Of a stretch of 64,000 nucleotides of DNA, positions 41,349 to 50,411 are shown piece by piece. The notes under the pieces were generated by a model. The model saw only the letters and a program-made list of their open reading frames with translations. It made no database searches and had not been told where the DNA came from. The translations under genes were made by a program, and so were the position numbers. Origin of the DNA: Pseudaminobacter soli (ex Li et al. 2025) (GTDB lineage Bacteria > Pseudomonadota > Alphaproteobacteria > Rhizobiales > Rhizobiaceae). The stretch spans positions 1,736,001-1,800,000 of the forward strand of contig NZ_JARXVF010000001.1 of assembly GCF_029892515.1 (NCBI RefSeq), written 5' to 3'. Position 1 is the first letter of the stretch, and each line of letters starts with the position of its first letter.

Positions 41349-42377
41349 ATGGCGCTGAGCCGCCGGCGCAGCGACCGCCGCATCGATTACTGGCCGGGCT
41401 TCGTCGACGCGCTGTCGACGCTGCTTCTGGCCATCATGTTCCTGCTGTCGGTCTTCGTGCTGGCGCAGTTCCTGCTCAGCCGCGAGATCACCGGCAAGGA
41501 CCAGGTACTGAACCGCCTCAACTCGCAGATTAACGAGCTGACGCAGCTTCTGGCGCTCGAAAAATCCAACACCCAGGACGCGCAGGATTCGCTCGCCAAC
41601 CTGCAGGCCTCGCTTTCGGCCGCCGAAGCCGAGAAGAGCCGGCTGGAGCAGCTTCTGTCCCAGGGCGCCGGCGCCGGCGCGGCTGCCGATGCGCGCATCG
41701 GCACGCTGAGCGGCGAACTCGACAACCAGCGCCAGATCAGCCAGCGCGCGCTGTCGCAGGTCGAACTGCTCAACCAGCAGATCTCCGCGTTGCGCAAGCA
41801 GATCGCCGCGCTGGAGGATGCGCTGGGCGCCTCCGAGGCCAAGGACCGTGAATCCAACACCAAGATCGCTGATCTCGGGCGGCGGCTGAATGTGGCGCTG
41901 GCCCAGCGCGTGCAGGAACTGAACCGCTACCGCTCCGACTTCTTCGGCCGGCTGCGCGAAATCCTCTCCGACCGCGAAAACATCCGCATCGTCGGCGACC
42001 GCTTTGTATTCCAGTCGGAAGTTCTGTTCCCGATCGGCTCGGACGTGATCAACGACGCCGGCCGCACCGAGATGAAGAAGCTGGCCGACGCCATCATCGA
42101 ATTGCAGAAGGAAATCCCGCCGGAGATCAACTGGGTGCTGCGCGTCGATGGCCACACCGACGACCGGCCGCTTTCCGGCACCGGCCGCTACCGCGACAAC
42201 TGGGAGCTTTCCTCGGCGCGCGCGACCTCGGTGGTGAAATTCCTGATCGAGAACGGCGTGCCGGCCAACCGGCTCGTGGCCGCCGGCTTCGGCGAATACC
42301 AGCCGCTCGACACCGCCGGCACCGACGAGGCGCGCTCACGCAACCGCCGCATCGAGCTGAAGCTGACCGAGCGCTGA
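41349..42377 (+). CDS. MotB/OmpA-like peptidoglycan-binding partner
   Basis: A 342-residue protein with one N-terminal membrane segment (DALSTLLLAIMFLLSVFVL, about 20-38) whose Asp D20 corresponds to the MotB proton site, a coiled coil from about 45 to 175, and a C-terminal OmpA domain (LRVDGHTDDRPL, then NWELSSARATSVVKFLIENGVP and RNRRIELKLTER) that binds peptidoglycan. It starts one base after the MotA-like stop codon. Together they would form a proton-driven stator of unknown partner. Confidence 0.9.
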   Translation: MALSRRRSDRRIDYWPGFVDALSTLLLAIMFLLSVFVLAQFLLSREITGKDQVLNRLNSQINELTQLLALEKSNTQDAQDSLANLQASLSAAEAEKSRLEQLLSQGAGAGAAADARIGTLSGELDNQRQISQRALSQVELLNQQISALRKQIAALEDALGASEAKDRESNTKIADLGRRLNVALAQRVQELNRYRSDFFGRLREILSDRENIRIVGDRFVFQSEVLFPIGSDVINDAGRTEMKKLADAIIELQKEIPPEINWVLRVDGHTDDRPLSGTGRYRDNWELSSARATSVVKFLIENGVPANRLVAAGFGEYQPLDTAGTDEARSRNRRIELKLTER

Positions 42378-42463
42378 GGCGCCCCACCGGCGCCGGCGAA
42401 GGGCTTGCCAGCGAGGGCGCATTCGTGTCCTCTCGCCGGCCTGCAACGATATCCGGAGGCACC

Positions 42464-43948
42464 ATGTCATTCGCTAAACTCGACCAGCTCGGCCGCAAGC
42501 TGGAGGCGCTGGAGCACGCGCTCGCAATCCTCGGTGCCGACGAGGCGACACACATGGCCGTTGGCGGCGGCGAAAAGCGCGCCGAGGCGATTGCGGCCCT
42601 CGCGGGCATGCATCACCGGCAGGCGACCGCGCCCGAAATCGCCGACTGGATAAGCGCCGCCGAAGGCGAGGCCCTGGATGCTGACCAGAAGGCCGCACTG
42701 CGCGAATTCAGGCGGCAATACACCAACATGACCTGCCTGCCTTCCGAATTTGTCGAGCGGCAGACGGTGGCGCGCATGCGCTGCGAGCAGCTGTGGCGCG
42801 ACCTGCGCGCCAAGAACGACTGGGCGGGTTTTCTACCGGCACTGGAAGGCGTGATCGCGCTGGTGCGCGAGGAAGCTGCCATGCGCGCCGACGCGCTGAA
42901 GCTTCAGCCCTATGACGCGCTGATGGAGCAGTATGATCCAGGCAACCGCGCGGCCGACATCGCGCCCGTGTTCGACGAGCTGAAGGCCTTCCTGAAAGGC
43001 TTCGTGCCGGAGGCGCTGGAAGCGCAGGCACAGCGGCTGGCGAAAACGCCACTCAAACCGCTTTCGGGCGTCTATCCGATCGAGCGGCAGCGCGAGCTGG
43101 GCCTTGCCATGATGGCGGCCGTCGGATTCGACCTGACGCGCGGCAGCCTCTCGGTCTCGCACCATCCGTTCTGCGGCGGCGTGCCGACCGATGTGCGCAT
43201 CACCACCCGCTACAAGACCACCGATTTCCTGTCCTCGCTGATGGGCGTGCTGCATGAAACCGGCCACGCGCTCTACGAGCAGAACCTGCCGCAGGAATGG
43301 GCGCACTGGCCGCTCGGCAAGGCGCGCGGCATGGCGGTGCACGAAAGCCAGAGCCTGTTCGTGGAAAAGCAGCTCGGCCGCAACCCCGCCTTCTGGGACT
43401 GGGCCCTGCCGCTGGTCGAGCAGCATCTGGGCGAACACTGGAACAAGGCCGACATCCTTGCCCATGTCCACCGGGTGGAGCCCGGCCTGATCCGCGTCGA
43501 CGCCGATGAGGTGACCTATCCGCTGCACGTCATCCTGCGCTTCGAGCTTGAGCAGGAGCTGGTGAGCGGCAAGCTGAGTCCGGTCGACCTGCCGGAGGCG
43601 TGGGACGCCAAGATGCGCGACTATCTCGGCCTTTCCACTATCGACAACCCCGCCGACGGACCGATGCAGGATGTGCACTGGCCGAGCGCCGCCTTGGGCT
43701 ATTTCCCGTCCTATACGCTCGGCGCCATGATGGCCGCGCAGCAATGGGCGGCGCTGAAGCGGCAGCATCCGGCGGTGGACGACGACATCACCAAGGGCGA
43801 TTTCGAGACGGTGAACGCCTGGCGCCGCAACAATATCTGGTCGCAGGGCTCGCGCTATTCGACGCCTGAGATGCTGGAGCGCGCGACTGGCGAAAAGCTC
43901 AATGCGCGGTATTTCACGGAGCATCTGAAGCAGCGCTACGGGGCTTGA
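42464..43948 (+). CDS. Metallocarboxypeptidase, family M32
   Basis: A 494-residue zinc carboxypeptidase of the TaqCP/PfuCP type. GGAGG precedes the ATG at 42464. The zinc motif is HETGH (H264-H268), with E294-region downstream in RGMAVHESQSLFVEK supplying the third ligand. It removes C-terminal residues from peptides in the cytosol; no signal peptide is present. It stands alone; a hairpin at 44009-44039 follows. Confidence 0.95.
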   Translation: MSFAKLDQLGRKLEALEHALAILGADEATHMAVGGGEKRAEAIAALAGMHHRQATAPEIADWISAAEGEALDADQKAALREFRRQYTNMTCLPSEFVERQTVARMRCEQLWRDLRAKNDWAGFLPALEGVIALVREEAAMRADALKLQPYDALMEQYDPGNRAADIAPVFDELKAFLKGFVPEALEAQAQRLAKTPLKPLSGVYPIERQRELGLAMMAAVGFDLTRGSLSVSHHPFCGGVPTDVRITTRYKTTDFLSSLMGVLHETGHALYEQNLPQEWAHWPLGKARGMAVHESQSLFVEKQLGRNPAFWDWALPLVEQHLGEHWNKADILAHVHRVEPGLIRVDADEVTYPLHVILRFELEQELVSGKLSPVDLPEAWDAKMRDYLGLSTIDNPADGPMQDVHWPSAALGYFPSYTLGAMMAAQQWAALKRQHPAVDDDITKGDFETVNAWRRNNIWSQGSRYSTPEMLERATGEKLNARYFTEHLKQRYGA

Positions 43949-44008
43949 TCCTTCCACGGCATTTGTCCGCGCGGTGGAAAATCCCCCCTCTCCGCCTCGC
44001 TTCGTCGG

Positions 44009-44039
44009 CACCTCTCCCCTGCCAAACGGGGGAGAGGTG
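44009..44039. repeat. Hairpin-forming dispersed sequence after the M32 gene
   Basis: CACCTCTCCCC and GGGGAGAGGTG form a perfect 11-bp stem. The block and its flanks (TCTCCGCCTCGCTTCG at about 43989) look like the common short intergenic repeats of Alphaproteobacteria. It is not followed by a U tract. Confidence 0.55.
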
Positions 44040-44142
44040 GCTTGCCGGGCAAACCGGAGGGGGCTGTTGCACGGGCGAGGCCATAGTTCTCCCGAATTTC
44101 CCGCTTGATCTCCCCCGCCTTTCGCCGAAACTGCCCTCACCT

Positions 44143-45201
44143 CGATCGGCACAGTTCGACCGCCCCGAGAATATTGGCCGCGCAAGGTAGCTGAAGCCTT
44201 CATCGACTTTGCGGCCGGCGAAATGCGCCCCTGGCTTCATGCGCAGGGCATGCGCTGGTTTCCGGTCGTAGGCTGGGCCGAGCGCGGTGGGGCCTCGCCA
44301 CAGGCCACGGCAATTCCGTGCCGCGTTTCCACATCACCTGAGGCACCGGGCTCGGCGTGCTGGAACTCTTTTTGCGACGCGTGCGCGAACACGTCTCGGC
44401 GGGACGGATCGAGCTGAAATTCCGCCATCAGGCAAGCCGGCTGATAAGGATCAACGGCCGAATTACCGGCGTTGCCGGCGAAATATTGGAGCCCTCGACC
44501 GTTGAGCGCGGCCAGAAATCCGGACGCGCAGTCGTCGGCGATTCCGAAGTTAGCGCTGGCGCGGTGCTGGTCACTTCCGGCGGCATCGGCGGCAATTTCG
44601 AGCTGGTACGCAAGAACTGGCCGCGGGATCGCCTCGGCCCGCCGCCGAAAAACATGGTTGCCAGCGTGCCGCACCACGTCGACGGGCGCATGGTGGCGAT
44701 CGCTCAGCAAGCCGGCGCGGTGGTCATCAATGGCGACCGCATGTGGCACTATACGGAGGGCGTGAAAAACTGGGCGCCGATCTGGCCGAACCACGGCATC
44801 CACATTCTGCCCGGGCCATCCTCGCTGTGGTTCGATGCGCGTGGCAACCGGCTGCCGGTACCCTGCCTGCCCGGCTTCGACACGCTCTCGACGCTGAAGA
44901 CGATTTTGGCCTCCCGCTACGACTATTCCTGGTTCGTGCTGACCCAGTCGATCCGGCCAACGGCCCCCTGATCGCCGTGCGGCTCAATATCCTCACCCGC
45001 AAGATGCTGGGCGGCCTGCACACCAATGTGAACGCACAGGTTCTGGACGACAGCGGCGAGCCCATCCAGGGCCTATATGCTGCGGGCGAAATGGCCGGCT
45101 TCGGCGGCGGCTATCACGGTTACAACGCGCTCGAAGGCACTTTTCTCGGCGGTTGCATATTTTCGGGCCGCGCCGCCGGCCGCCACGCCGCGGGGCGGTG
45201 A
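44143..45201 (+). pseudogene. Decayed FAD-binding dehydrogenase
   Basis: Fragments of one FAD-dependent dehydrogenase (3-ketosteroid/fumarate-reductase-like family) follow each other in different frames: SAQFDRPEN, then EAFIDFAAGE...MRWFPVVGWAERGG, then GHGNSVPRFHIT, a stop (TGA at 44339-44341) where the family has Trp, then GTGLGVLELF through PGPSSLWFDARGNRLPVPCL and YDYSWFVLTQ, and finally DPANGPLIAV...YAAGEMAGFGGGYHGY...GGCIFSGRAAGR. There are at least two frameshifts (about 44169 and 44290), one stop, an internal deletion at about 44948 and loss of the whole N-terminal FAD-binding domain. It cannot make a functional enzyme. Confidence 0.85.
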
Positions 45202-45714
45202 CTGGATCGCGGCCCGGCTGGTCCGAATTTCCGACTCAGCCGACCGCAACCTCGGCCTCTTTTTGCGCCGACTATCTGTTCAGCTGCGCCTACATGGCGG
45301 GTTCAAGGCCGATCTGAACGTTAGGTTTCAAAAAAACAAGCATCATTGGGCGGCATCATAATTGACCGCCAGGATGCATTGGTTCTGCCGAAAATGGCAA
45401 CTCTTTCAGCGCATTGCTTTACGCATCACCTTTCGATCACAGAGTCGTGAGCGCGCTCGTAAGCACTTGATTCCTTTGCGTGATTTCAATGCTTGCATAT
45501 ACAAGAATTGTAAAGCAACTAGATAAAAAAAGTACTTTCTAATCCACCCTCACCTACGATTTATCTCTTGCTATCGAATCGAAACCAAAGGCAATCAAGC
45601 ACGCCAAACCCCCTAGACTCTCACCAATTTCCAATTTGTTGCACTTTTACTACATCCGACTCACCAGACGTCGCGTATAAGAACAGTATATCTGTTTCCT
45701 GGAGGGCTAGAATA
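45202..45714. other. A+T-richer intergenic region upstream of the Omp gene
   Basis: This 513-base gap holds no gene I can support. From about 45320 to 45690 it is much richer in A+T than the rest of the window. CTTGCATATACAAG (about 45491) is a palindrome. AACAG-TATAT-CTGTT at 45682-45696 is another, directly before the ribosome-binding site of the Omp gene. Regulation of the porin-like gene is the likely use. Confidence 0.45.
45682..45696. promoter_or_regulatory. Inverted repeat before the Omp ribosome-binding site
   Basis: AACAG and CTGTT flank TATAT. The repeat lies 4 bases upstream of GGAGGG, so it could be an operator or an mRNA hairpin that controls translation of the outer-membrane protein. 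Confidence 0.4.
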
Positions 45715-46470
45715 ATGAAGCTGAAGTACGTTGGCGGCATTGCTATCGCCGCAACTCTTTTTTCGTCTGCGGCCTTTGCGGCTGACGTCGTGGTTCCGGA
45801 AGTCATTCCGGTGTTCAGCTGGACCGGTGCCTATGTCGGCGTGAATCTCGGCTACGGTGGCGACAAGGCCAAGCATTCATTCGACATTTCTCAAACTTGG
45901 TGGGAAGGCGAGATCAGCCATACCGATCACATGAACGGCAATCTCGACTTTAGATCCAGCGGCTTCCTGGGCGGCGTCCAGGCCGGCTACAACTGGCAGA
46001 TGGACCAGTGGGTCCTCGGCGTGGAAACGGACTTCCAGGGCGCCAATATCAAGGGTGAGGGCTCGTTCGATTTGTCCGACGACTTCGGCAACTCGATTAG
46101 CGGCAGCGTCGGTACCAAGCTCGACTGGTATGGCACCCTGCGCGCTCGGGCCGGCGTTCTCGCGACCGAACGCTTCTTGGTGTATGCAACTGGCGGTCTC
46201 GCCTACGGTCGAACCAAGAGCTTCATCGACGTAGACGCTCCTGGCTTCAACTTTCATGAGAGCCGTTCGAAGACCAAAGCTGGCTGGACGATTGGTGCCG
46301 GCGCGGAATATGCCATCACCGACCACCTCACCTTCAAAACCGAATATCTCTACACCGATCTGGGCAATTCCAACGTCTTCGATGGCGACATCGCCGAAGG
46401 CACTCATCTAAGTATTGATAGGAAGTTCAAGTTCAACACCGTTAGAGCTGGCCTGAACTACAAGTTCTGA
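45715..46470 (+). CDS. Outer-membrane beta-barrel protein (Omp25/31-like)
   Basis: A 251-residue outer-membrane protein. The ATG at 45715 has GGAGGG before it; a longer frame upstream is not supported. A signal peptide ends in SSAAFAADVV. The mature part begins FSWTGAYVGVNLGYGGDKAK, then GGVQAGYNWQMDQWVLGVE, GTLRARAGVLATERFLVYATGGLAYG, and ends with aromatic LNYKF for barrel insertion. This fits the Omp25/Omp31 group of Rhizobiales with eight strands. A rho-independent terminator follows. Confidence 0.93.
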   Translation: MKLKYVGGIAIAATLFSSAAFAADVVVPEVIPVFSWTGAYVGVNLGYGGDKAKHSFDISQTWWEGEISHTDHMNGNLDFRSSGFLGGVQAGYNWQMDQWVLGVETDFQGANIKGEGSFDLSDDFGNSISGSVGTKLDWYGTLRARAGVLATERFLVYATGGLAYGRTKSFIDVDAPGFNFHESRSKTKAGWTIGAGAEYAITDHLTFKTEYLYTDLGNSNVFDGDIAEGTHLSIDRKFKFNTVRAGLNYKF

Positions 46471-46483
46471 TCGATCGGCAGGT

Positions 46484-46516
46484 CAAAAAAAGCCCCGGGC
46501 GACCGGGGCTTCTTTT
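46484..46516 (+). terminator. Terminator after the Omp gene (possibly bidirectional)
   Basis: AGCCCCGG and CCGGGGCT pair over GCGA, with six A before and TCTTTTATT after. The A run gives it U-tract character on the minus strand too. Confidence 0.8.
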
Positions 46517-46624
46517 ATTATTAATATGACTCCATTGCGAAGCTCTGAGTCTTCGCCCCTGTCTTGCGCGGTCCGCCGTTTGAACTTGGCCGGCACGTTG
46601 CCTAAGGCTCGAAGAGCGCCCGCC

Positions 46625-48427
46625 CTACTCCGCCGCCTGGAAAGCCGTCGCGCCGTTTTCGAACTGCAGCCGGGCGAGTTCGGCATAGACGCCGCCCTTG
46701 CGCACCAGCGTGGCGTGGGTGCCCTCTTCAACGATTTGGCCGCCATCCATGACCAGGATGCGGTCGGCCTTGAGCACCGTCGCAAGGCGGTGGGCGATGA
46801 CGATGGTGGTGCGGCCCTTCATCAACCGTTCGAGCGCGGTCTGCACCGCCGTTTCGCTCTGGGCATCGAGCGCGGAAGTCGCTTCGTCGAGCAGCAGGAT
46901 CGGCGCATCGCGCAGAATGGCGCGGGCAATTGCCATGCGCTGACGCTGCCCCCCCGACAGCATGACGCCGCGCTCGCCCACTTCGGTGTCGTAGCCGTTC
47001 GCGAGCTTTTCGATGAACTCGTCGGCCAGCGCATCGTGCGCCGCCGCGCGGATTTCGTCCTGCGAGGCGCCGGGCCTGCCAAAGGCGATGTTTTCGCCTG
47101 CGGTCGCGGCGAAAATCGTGATGTCCTGCGGCACGATGGCCATGCGGCCGCGCACATCCTGCGGGTCAGCCTTGGTGACATCGACACCGTCAACCAGCAC
47201 CGATCCCGATTCGGGATCGTAAAAGCGCAGGAGCAGCGAGAAGATGGTGCTCTTGCCCGCTCCCGAAGGGCCGACGATGGCTACGGTTTCGCCCGGCTCG
47301 ATGGCAAAGCTGACATTGTGGAGCGTCGGCCTGTCGGGCCGCGCCGGATAGGCGAAGGAGACATCGCGGAACTCCACCCTGCCCTCGGGCTTCGCCGGTA
47401 GCGGCAGCGGATTTGCGGGCGCGGTGATCTGCGGCCTTTCGGCCAGAATCTCGGTCAGCCGCTCGGCGGCGCCGGCTGCCTGGCTGAGATCGCCCCAGAC
47501 TTCCGACAGCGCGCCGAGCGCGCCAGCGGCGAAAACCGAATAGAGGAGGAACTGTCCGAGCGTGCCGGCCGAAAGCGCGCCGGAGAGCACATCGCGCGAG
47601 CCGAACCACAGCACAGCCACCACCGAGCCAAAGATGATGAAGATGGCGACGAAGGTGAGGATGGACCGCGCCAGGATCGATGAGCGTGCCGCCTCAAAGG
47701 AGATATCCACCGCGCGGGCGAAACGTCCCGTCACCAGCTTCTCATTGGTGAAGGCCTGCAGGATGCGCATGGCGCCGATCTGCTCGCTGGCATAGGCCGT
47801 GGCGTTGGCAAGCGTGTCCTGTGCTGCGCGCGACTTGCGGCGCACCGAGCGGCCGAAGGCGACCAGCGGCAATACCACCAGCGGAATCGCGATAAGCACC
47901 AGGCCGGACAGTTTCAGGCTGGTCACCACCATCATGCCGATGGCGCCGATGCAAAGGATGACGTTGCGCAACGCCACCGAGGCCGTGGCGCCGACGGCCG
48001 ATTTCACTTGGGTGGTGTCGGCGGTCAGCCGCGACACGATCTCACCCGACTGGGCGGTGTCGAAGAAGGCCGGCGACAGCTTGGTAACGTGGGAAAAGAC
48101 GTCGCGGCGGATATCGGCCACCACGCGTTCGCCGAGCGTGATGACGAAATAGTAACGGCCGGCCGAGGCCGCCGCCAGAAGCGCGGCCATGATCACCAGC
48201 ATCGAGAAGTAGTTGGCGATGAAGCCGGAATCGGAATTGGAAAAGCCGTGGTCGATCATTCGGCGCACCGCGATCGGCAGCGTTAGTGTGGTCACCGCCG
48301 CCACCACCAGCGACACGCCCGCGCCGACGACGAGGCCGCGATAACGCGTGATATAGGGCGAAAGACGCTGCAATGGTTTGAGCGAACGGCGGTTGTCTTT
48401 TTCCGTGTTGCGCCCGCTCTCAGCCAT
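46625..48427 (-). CDS. ABC transporter, fused permease/ATPase (exporter type)
   Basis: A 600-residue half-transporter of the MsbA/LmrA kind. AGGACGG precedes the ATG at 48427; a longer frame to 48484 is less likely. Six membrane helices lie in residues 25-310. The ATPase has GPSGAGKST (Walker A), LSGGQRQRMAIARAI (signature), and LLLDEATSALD (Walker B), with IAHRLATVLKADRI beyond. It would work as a homodimer exporting lipids, drugs or peptides. It is divergent from rpmE. The substrate is unknown. Confidence 0.93.
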   Translation of the reverse strand: MAESGRNTEKDNRRSLKPLQRLSPYITRYRGLVVGAGVSLVVAAVTTLTLPIAVRRMIDHGFSNSDSGFIANYFSMLVIMAALLAAASAGRYYFVITLGERVVADIRRDVFSHVTKLSPAFFDTAQSGEIVSRLTADTTQVKSAVGATASVALRNVILCIGAIGMMVVTSLKLSGLVLIAIPLVVLPLVAFGRSVRRKSRAAQDTLANATAYASEQIGAMRILQAFTNEKLVTGRFARAVDISFEAARSSILARSILTFVAIFIIFGSVVAVLWFGSRDVLSGALSAGTLGQFLLYSVFAAGALGALSEVWGDLSQAAGAAERLTEILAERPQITAPANPLPLPAKPEGRVEFRDVSFAYPARPDRPTLHNVSFAIEPGETVAIVGPSGAGKSTIFSLLLRFYDPESGSVLVDGVDVTKADPQDVRGRMAIVPQDITIFAATAGENIAFGRPGASQDEIRAAAHDALADEFIEKLANGYDTEVGERGVMLSGGQRQRMAIARAILRDAPILLLDEATSALDAQSETAVQTALERLMKGRTTIVIAHRLATVLKADRILVMDGGQIVEEGTHATLVRKGGVYAELARLQFENGATAFQAAE

Positions 48428-48473
48428 CTTGTCCGTCCTTTCGGTCGCGCGGCGCGAAACCGCCGGTGCGGCC

Positions 48474-48502
48474 TTGTGATTCAAATCGGCCTGATGTATA
48501 GC
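48474..48502 (+). promoter_or_regulatory. Candidate promoter of rpmE
   Basis: TTGTGA (48474-48479) and TATAGC (48497-48502) are separated by 17 bases, on the strand of rpmE and about 120 bases upstream of its start. Confidence 0.45.
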
Positions 48503-48620
48503 GACGCCGACCGTTTTAGAAGCCGTGGCTCCTCAATAGCTGCGGCTTCGAATTTTCAAAAGAGGCGCATCGCCGCAGGCGCAAGCCGCGAACCGCGCCA
48601 CCAGAAGCAGGAAAAGTGCG

Positions 48621-48842
48621 ATGAAGGCCGATATCCATCCCGACTACCACGTCATCAAGGTCGTCATGACCGATGGCACCGAGTATACGACCCGCTCGAC
48701 CTGGGGCAAGGAAGGCGACACGATGAACCTCGACATCGATCCGTCGACCCATCCGGCCTGGACCGGCGGCACGCAGACGCTGCTCGACCGCGGCGGCCGT
48801 CTGTCGAAGTTCAAGAAGCGCTACGAAGGCCTCGGCATCTAA
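48621..48842 (+). CDS. rpmE: 50S ribosomal protein L31
   Basis: A 73-residue L31. [22 protein letters not shown] is the usual opening, and [12 protein letters not shown] the end. No Cys is present, so it is the zinc-free form of L31, which is the norm for Rhizobiales. A strong terminator follows. Confidence 0.97.
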   Translation: MKADIHPDYHVIKVVMTDGTEYTTRSTWGKEGDTMNLDIDPSTHPAWTGGTQTLLDRGGRLSKFKKRYEGLGI

Positions 48843-48872
48843 GCCGACCTGCTTCGCGCCGACGATTACAAA

Positions 48873-48898
48873 ACCCGCCCCCAAGGGCGGGTTTTTTT
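48873..48898 (+). terminator. Rho-independent terminator of rpmE
   Basis: ACCCGCCC and GGGCGGGT pair over CCAA and are followed by seven T, 31 bases after the stop codon. Confidence 0.9.
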
Positions 48899-48928
48899 GT
48901 TGGCCGCGAGAACGTCACCGCAGGGGTG

Positions 48929-50005
48929 TCAGCCCTGCCTCTGCCAGCGCGCGACAGCATGCTCGATCAGCCGGCCGACCAGGTCGGGATAGGCGATGCC
49001 GCTGGCGGCAAGCGTCTTCGGATACATGCTGATATTGGTGAAGCCGGGGATGGTGTTGAGCTCGTTGACGAGCGCGCTGCCATCAGCGCGGACGAAGAAG
49101 TCGACGCGCGCCATGCCCTCGCAGCCTAGCGCCAGGAACGCCTTTCGGGCTATCTCTTGCAGCGCCCTGGTGGCCGCCTCGGTCAGCTCGGCGGGAATGC
49201 GCAGGGCAGCCCCCGCGGCATCCACATATTTGGCCTCATAGGTATAGAAGCCATGGCTCGCGGCCGGCGCGATCTCGCCCGGCACTGAAGTGACCAGCGT
49301 CCCGTCGACCTGCTCGAGCACGGCGAACTCGACTTCGCGGCCGGCGACGAATTCCTCGACCAGCACCTTGCGGTCGTGCCTGAAGGCCTCACCAAGCGCC
49401 ACCTCGAATTGCGCGGCCGTCTCGACCTTGCTCACGCCCACCGAAGAGCCCTGGCGCGCCGGCTTGACGAAGACCGGCAGGCCGAGTTCCGCCTTCACCG
49501 CCTCGAAGGAAGGCCGCTCGCCGGCGTGGACTGTGACGGCGCGCGCTACGGGCAGCCCCGCCTCCTTCATCAGGCGCTTGGCGGCATCCTTGTCCATTGC
49601 ATTGGCAGAGCCCAGCACGCCGCAGCCGACGTAAGGCACGTTAGCGACCTCGGCCAGGCCCTGCACCGTGCCGTCCTCGCCGAAGGGCCCATGCAGCACC
49701 GGAAAAAGAACGTCGATCTTCGGCAGCTCGAACGGCGCGCCAGCGTCGGGGACAGCAACGAGCCGGCCCTTGCCGCCGGGCAGCAGGCTCACCTCAGGGC
49801 CGGTTTCGGGCACCGTCTTGGGCAATGCGCCGTCCGGGCCGAGCGAGGCCAGGAACCAGCGGCCGTCGCGGGTGATGCCGATCGGCACGACCTCGTACCG
49901 GGCAGGGTCGATCGCCTTGACCACATTGCTTGCCGAAAGGATGGAAACTTCGTGTTCGGCGGAGCGACCGCCGAAGAGAACTGCAACGCGTGGTCTCGAT
50001 GTCAT
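48929..50005 (-). CDS. ddl: D-alanine--D-alanine ligase
   Basis: A 358-residue ATP-grasp ligase that makes D-Ala-D-Ala for peptidoglycan. The ATG at 50005 is chosen, with GGAGCC before it; a start seven codons upstream is possible. Motifs are VLFGGRSAEHEVSILSA, FPVLHGPFGEDGTVQGL, VKPARQGSSVGVSK and VNELNTIPGFT. It lies outside any division cluster, so it may be the second (DdlA-type) ligase of the genome. It is convergent with rpmE. Confidence 0.95.
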   Translation of the reverse strand: MTSRPRVAVLFGGRSAEHEVSILSASNVVKAIDPARYEVVPIGITRDGRWFLASLGPDGALPKTVPETGPEVSLLPGGKGRLVAVPDAGAPFELPKIDVLFPVLHGPFGEDGTVQGLAEVANVPYVGCGVLGSANAMDKDAAKRLMKEAGLPVARAVTVHAGERPSFEAVKAELGLPVFVKPARQGSSVGVSKVETAAQFEVALGEAFRHDRKVLVEEFVAGREVEFAVLEQVDGTLVTSVPGEIAPAASHGFYTYEAKYVDAAGAALRIPAELTEAATRALQEIARKAFLALGCEGMARVDFFVRADGSALVNELNTIPGFTNISMYPKTLAASGIAYPDLVGRLIEHAVARWQRQG

Positions 50006-50108
50006 GCCTGGCTCCGCTCTCGACAAGGTGCTGCCTGATGATCAGGAAGCACATCGAATGGACGGCGATTCGCGCTTATCTGTGGCGTTTGCGGCTCCCG
50101 GGGCGAAA

Positions 50109-50411
50109 TCAGGCCTGATCCCCCGCTTTGCGGTCGGAGTGGCCGAGATCTCGCTCGGGATCGATGATGTCCCGAACGCGCTGCTTGAGCACCTTGGCCT
50201 CCGGGAAACCGCCGTCGCGCTTGCGTTCCCAGATGAGTTCGCCGTTGCAGGTGATCTCGAAGACGCCGCCGGTGCCAGGCACCAGCGCCACTTCGCCGAG
50301 CTCCGTGCCGAATGTCGAAAGAAGTTCCTGCGCCATCCAGCCCGCACGCAGCATCCACATGCACTGCGTGCAGTAGGTGATGGCTATGCGGGCTTTTGGC
50401 GCAGAGGTCAT
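50109..50411 (-). CDS. SelT/SelW/SelH-family (Rdx) protein, Cys form
   Basis: A 100-residue thioredoxin-like protein with YCTQCMWMLRAGWMAQELL at the N-terminus. The CxxC (CTQC) stands in place of the Cys-x-x-Sec of selenoproteins. VPGTGGVFEITCNGELIWERKRDGGFPEAKVLKQ is the remaining Rdx signature. The ATG shares its A with the stop codon of yebC (TGATG), so the two are coupled. Redox function is presumed and the partner is unknown. Confidence 0.9.
   Translation of the reverse strand: MTSAPKARIAITYCTQCMWMLRAGWMAQELLSTFGTELGEVALVPGTGGVFEITCNGELIWERKRDGGFPEAKVLKQRVRDIIDPERDLGHSDRKAGDQA

Noticed and set aside
40325-42377. Zorya-type defence system from the MotA/MotB-like pair
   Set aside because: The next gene is an M32 carboxypeptidase and no helicase or nuclease gene follows. 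The OmpA domain and the context fit a cellular stator.
44743-45201. Intact 152-codon gene within the decayed dehydrogenase
   Set aside because: Only its last part matches the dehydrogenase family; the first part is out of frame with the upstream remnant.
50109-50411. Selenocysteine in the SelW-like protein
   Set aside because: The position has a normal Cys codon (CTQC) and no in-frame TGA or SECIS-like element is evident.
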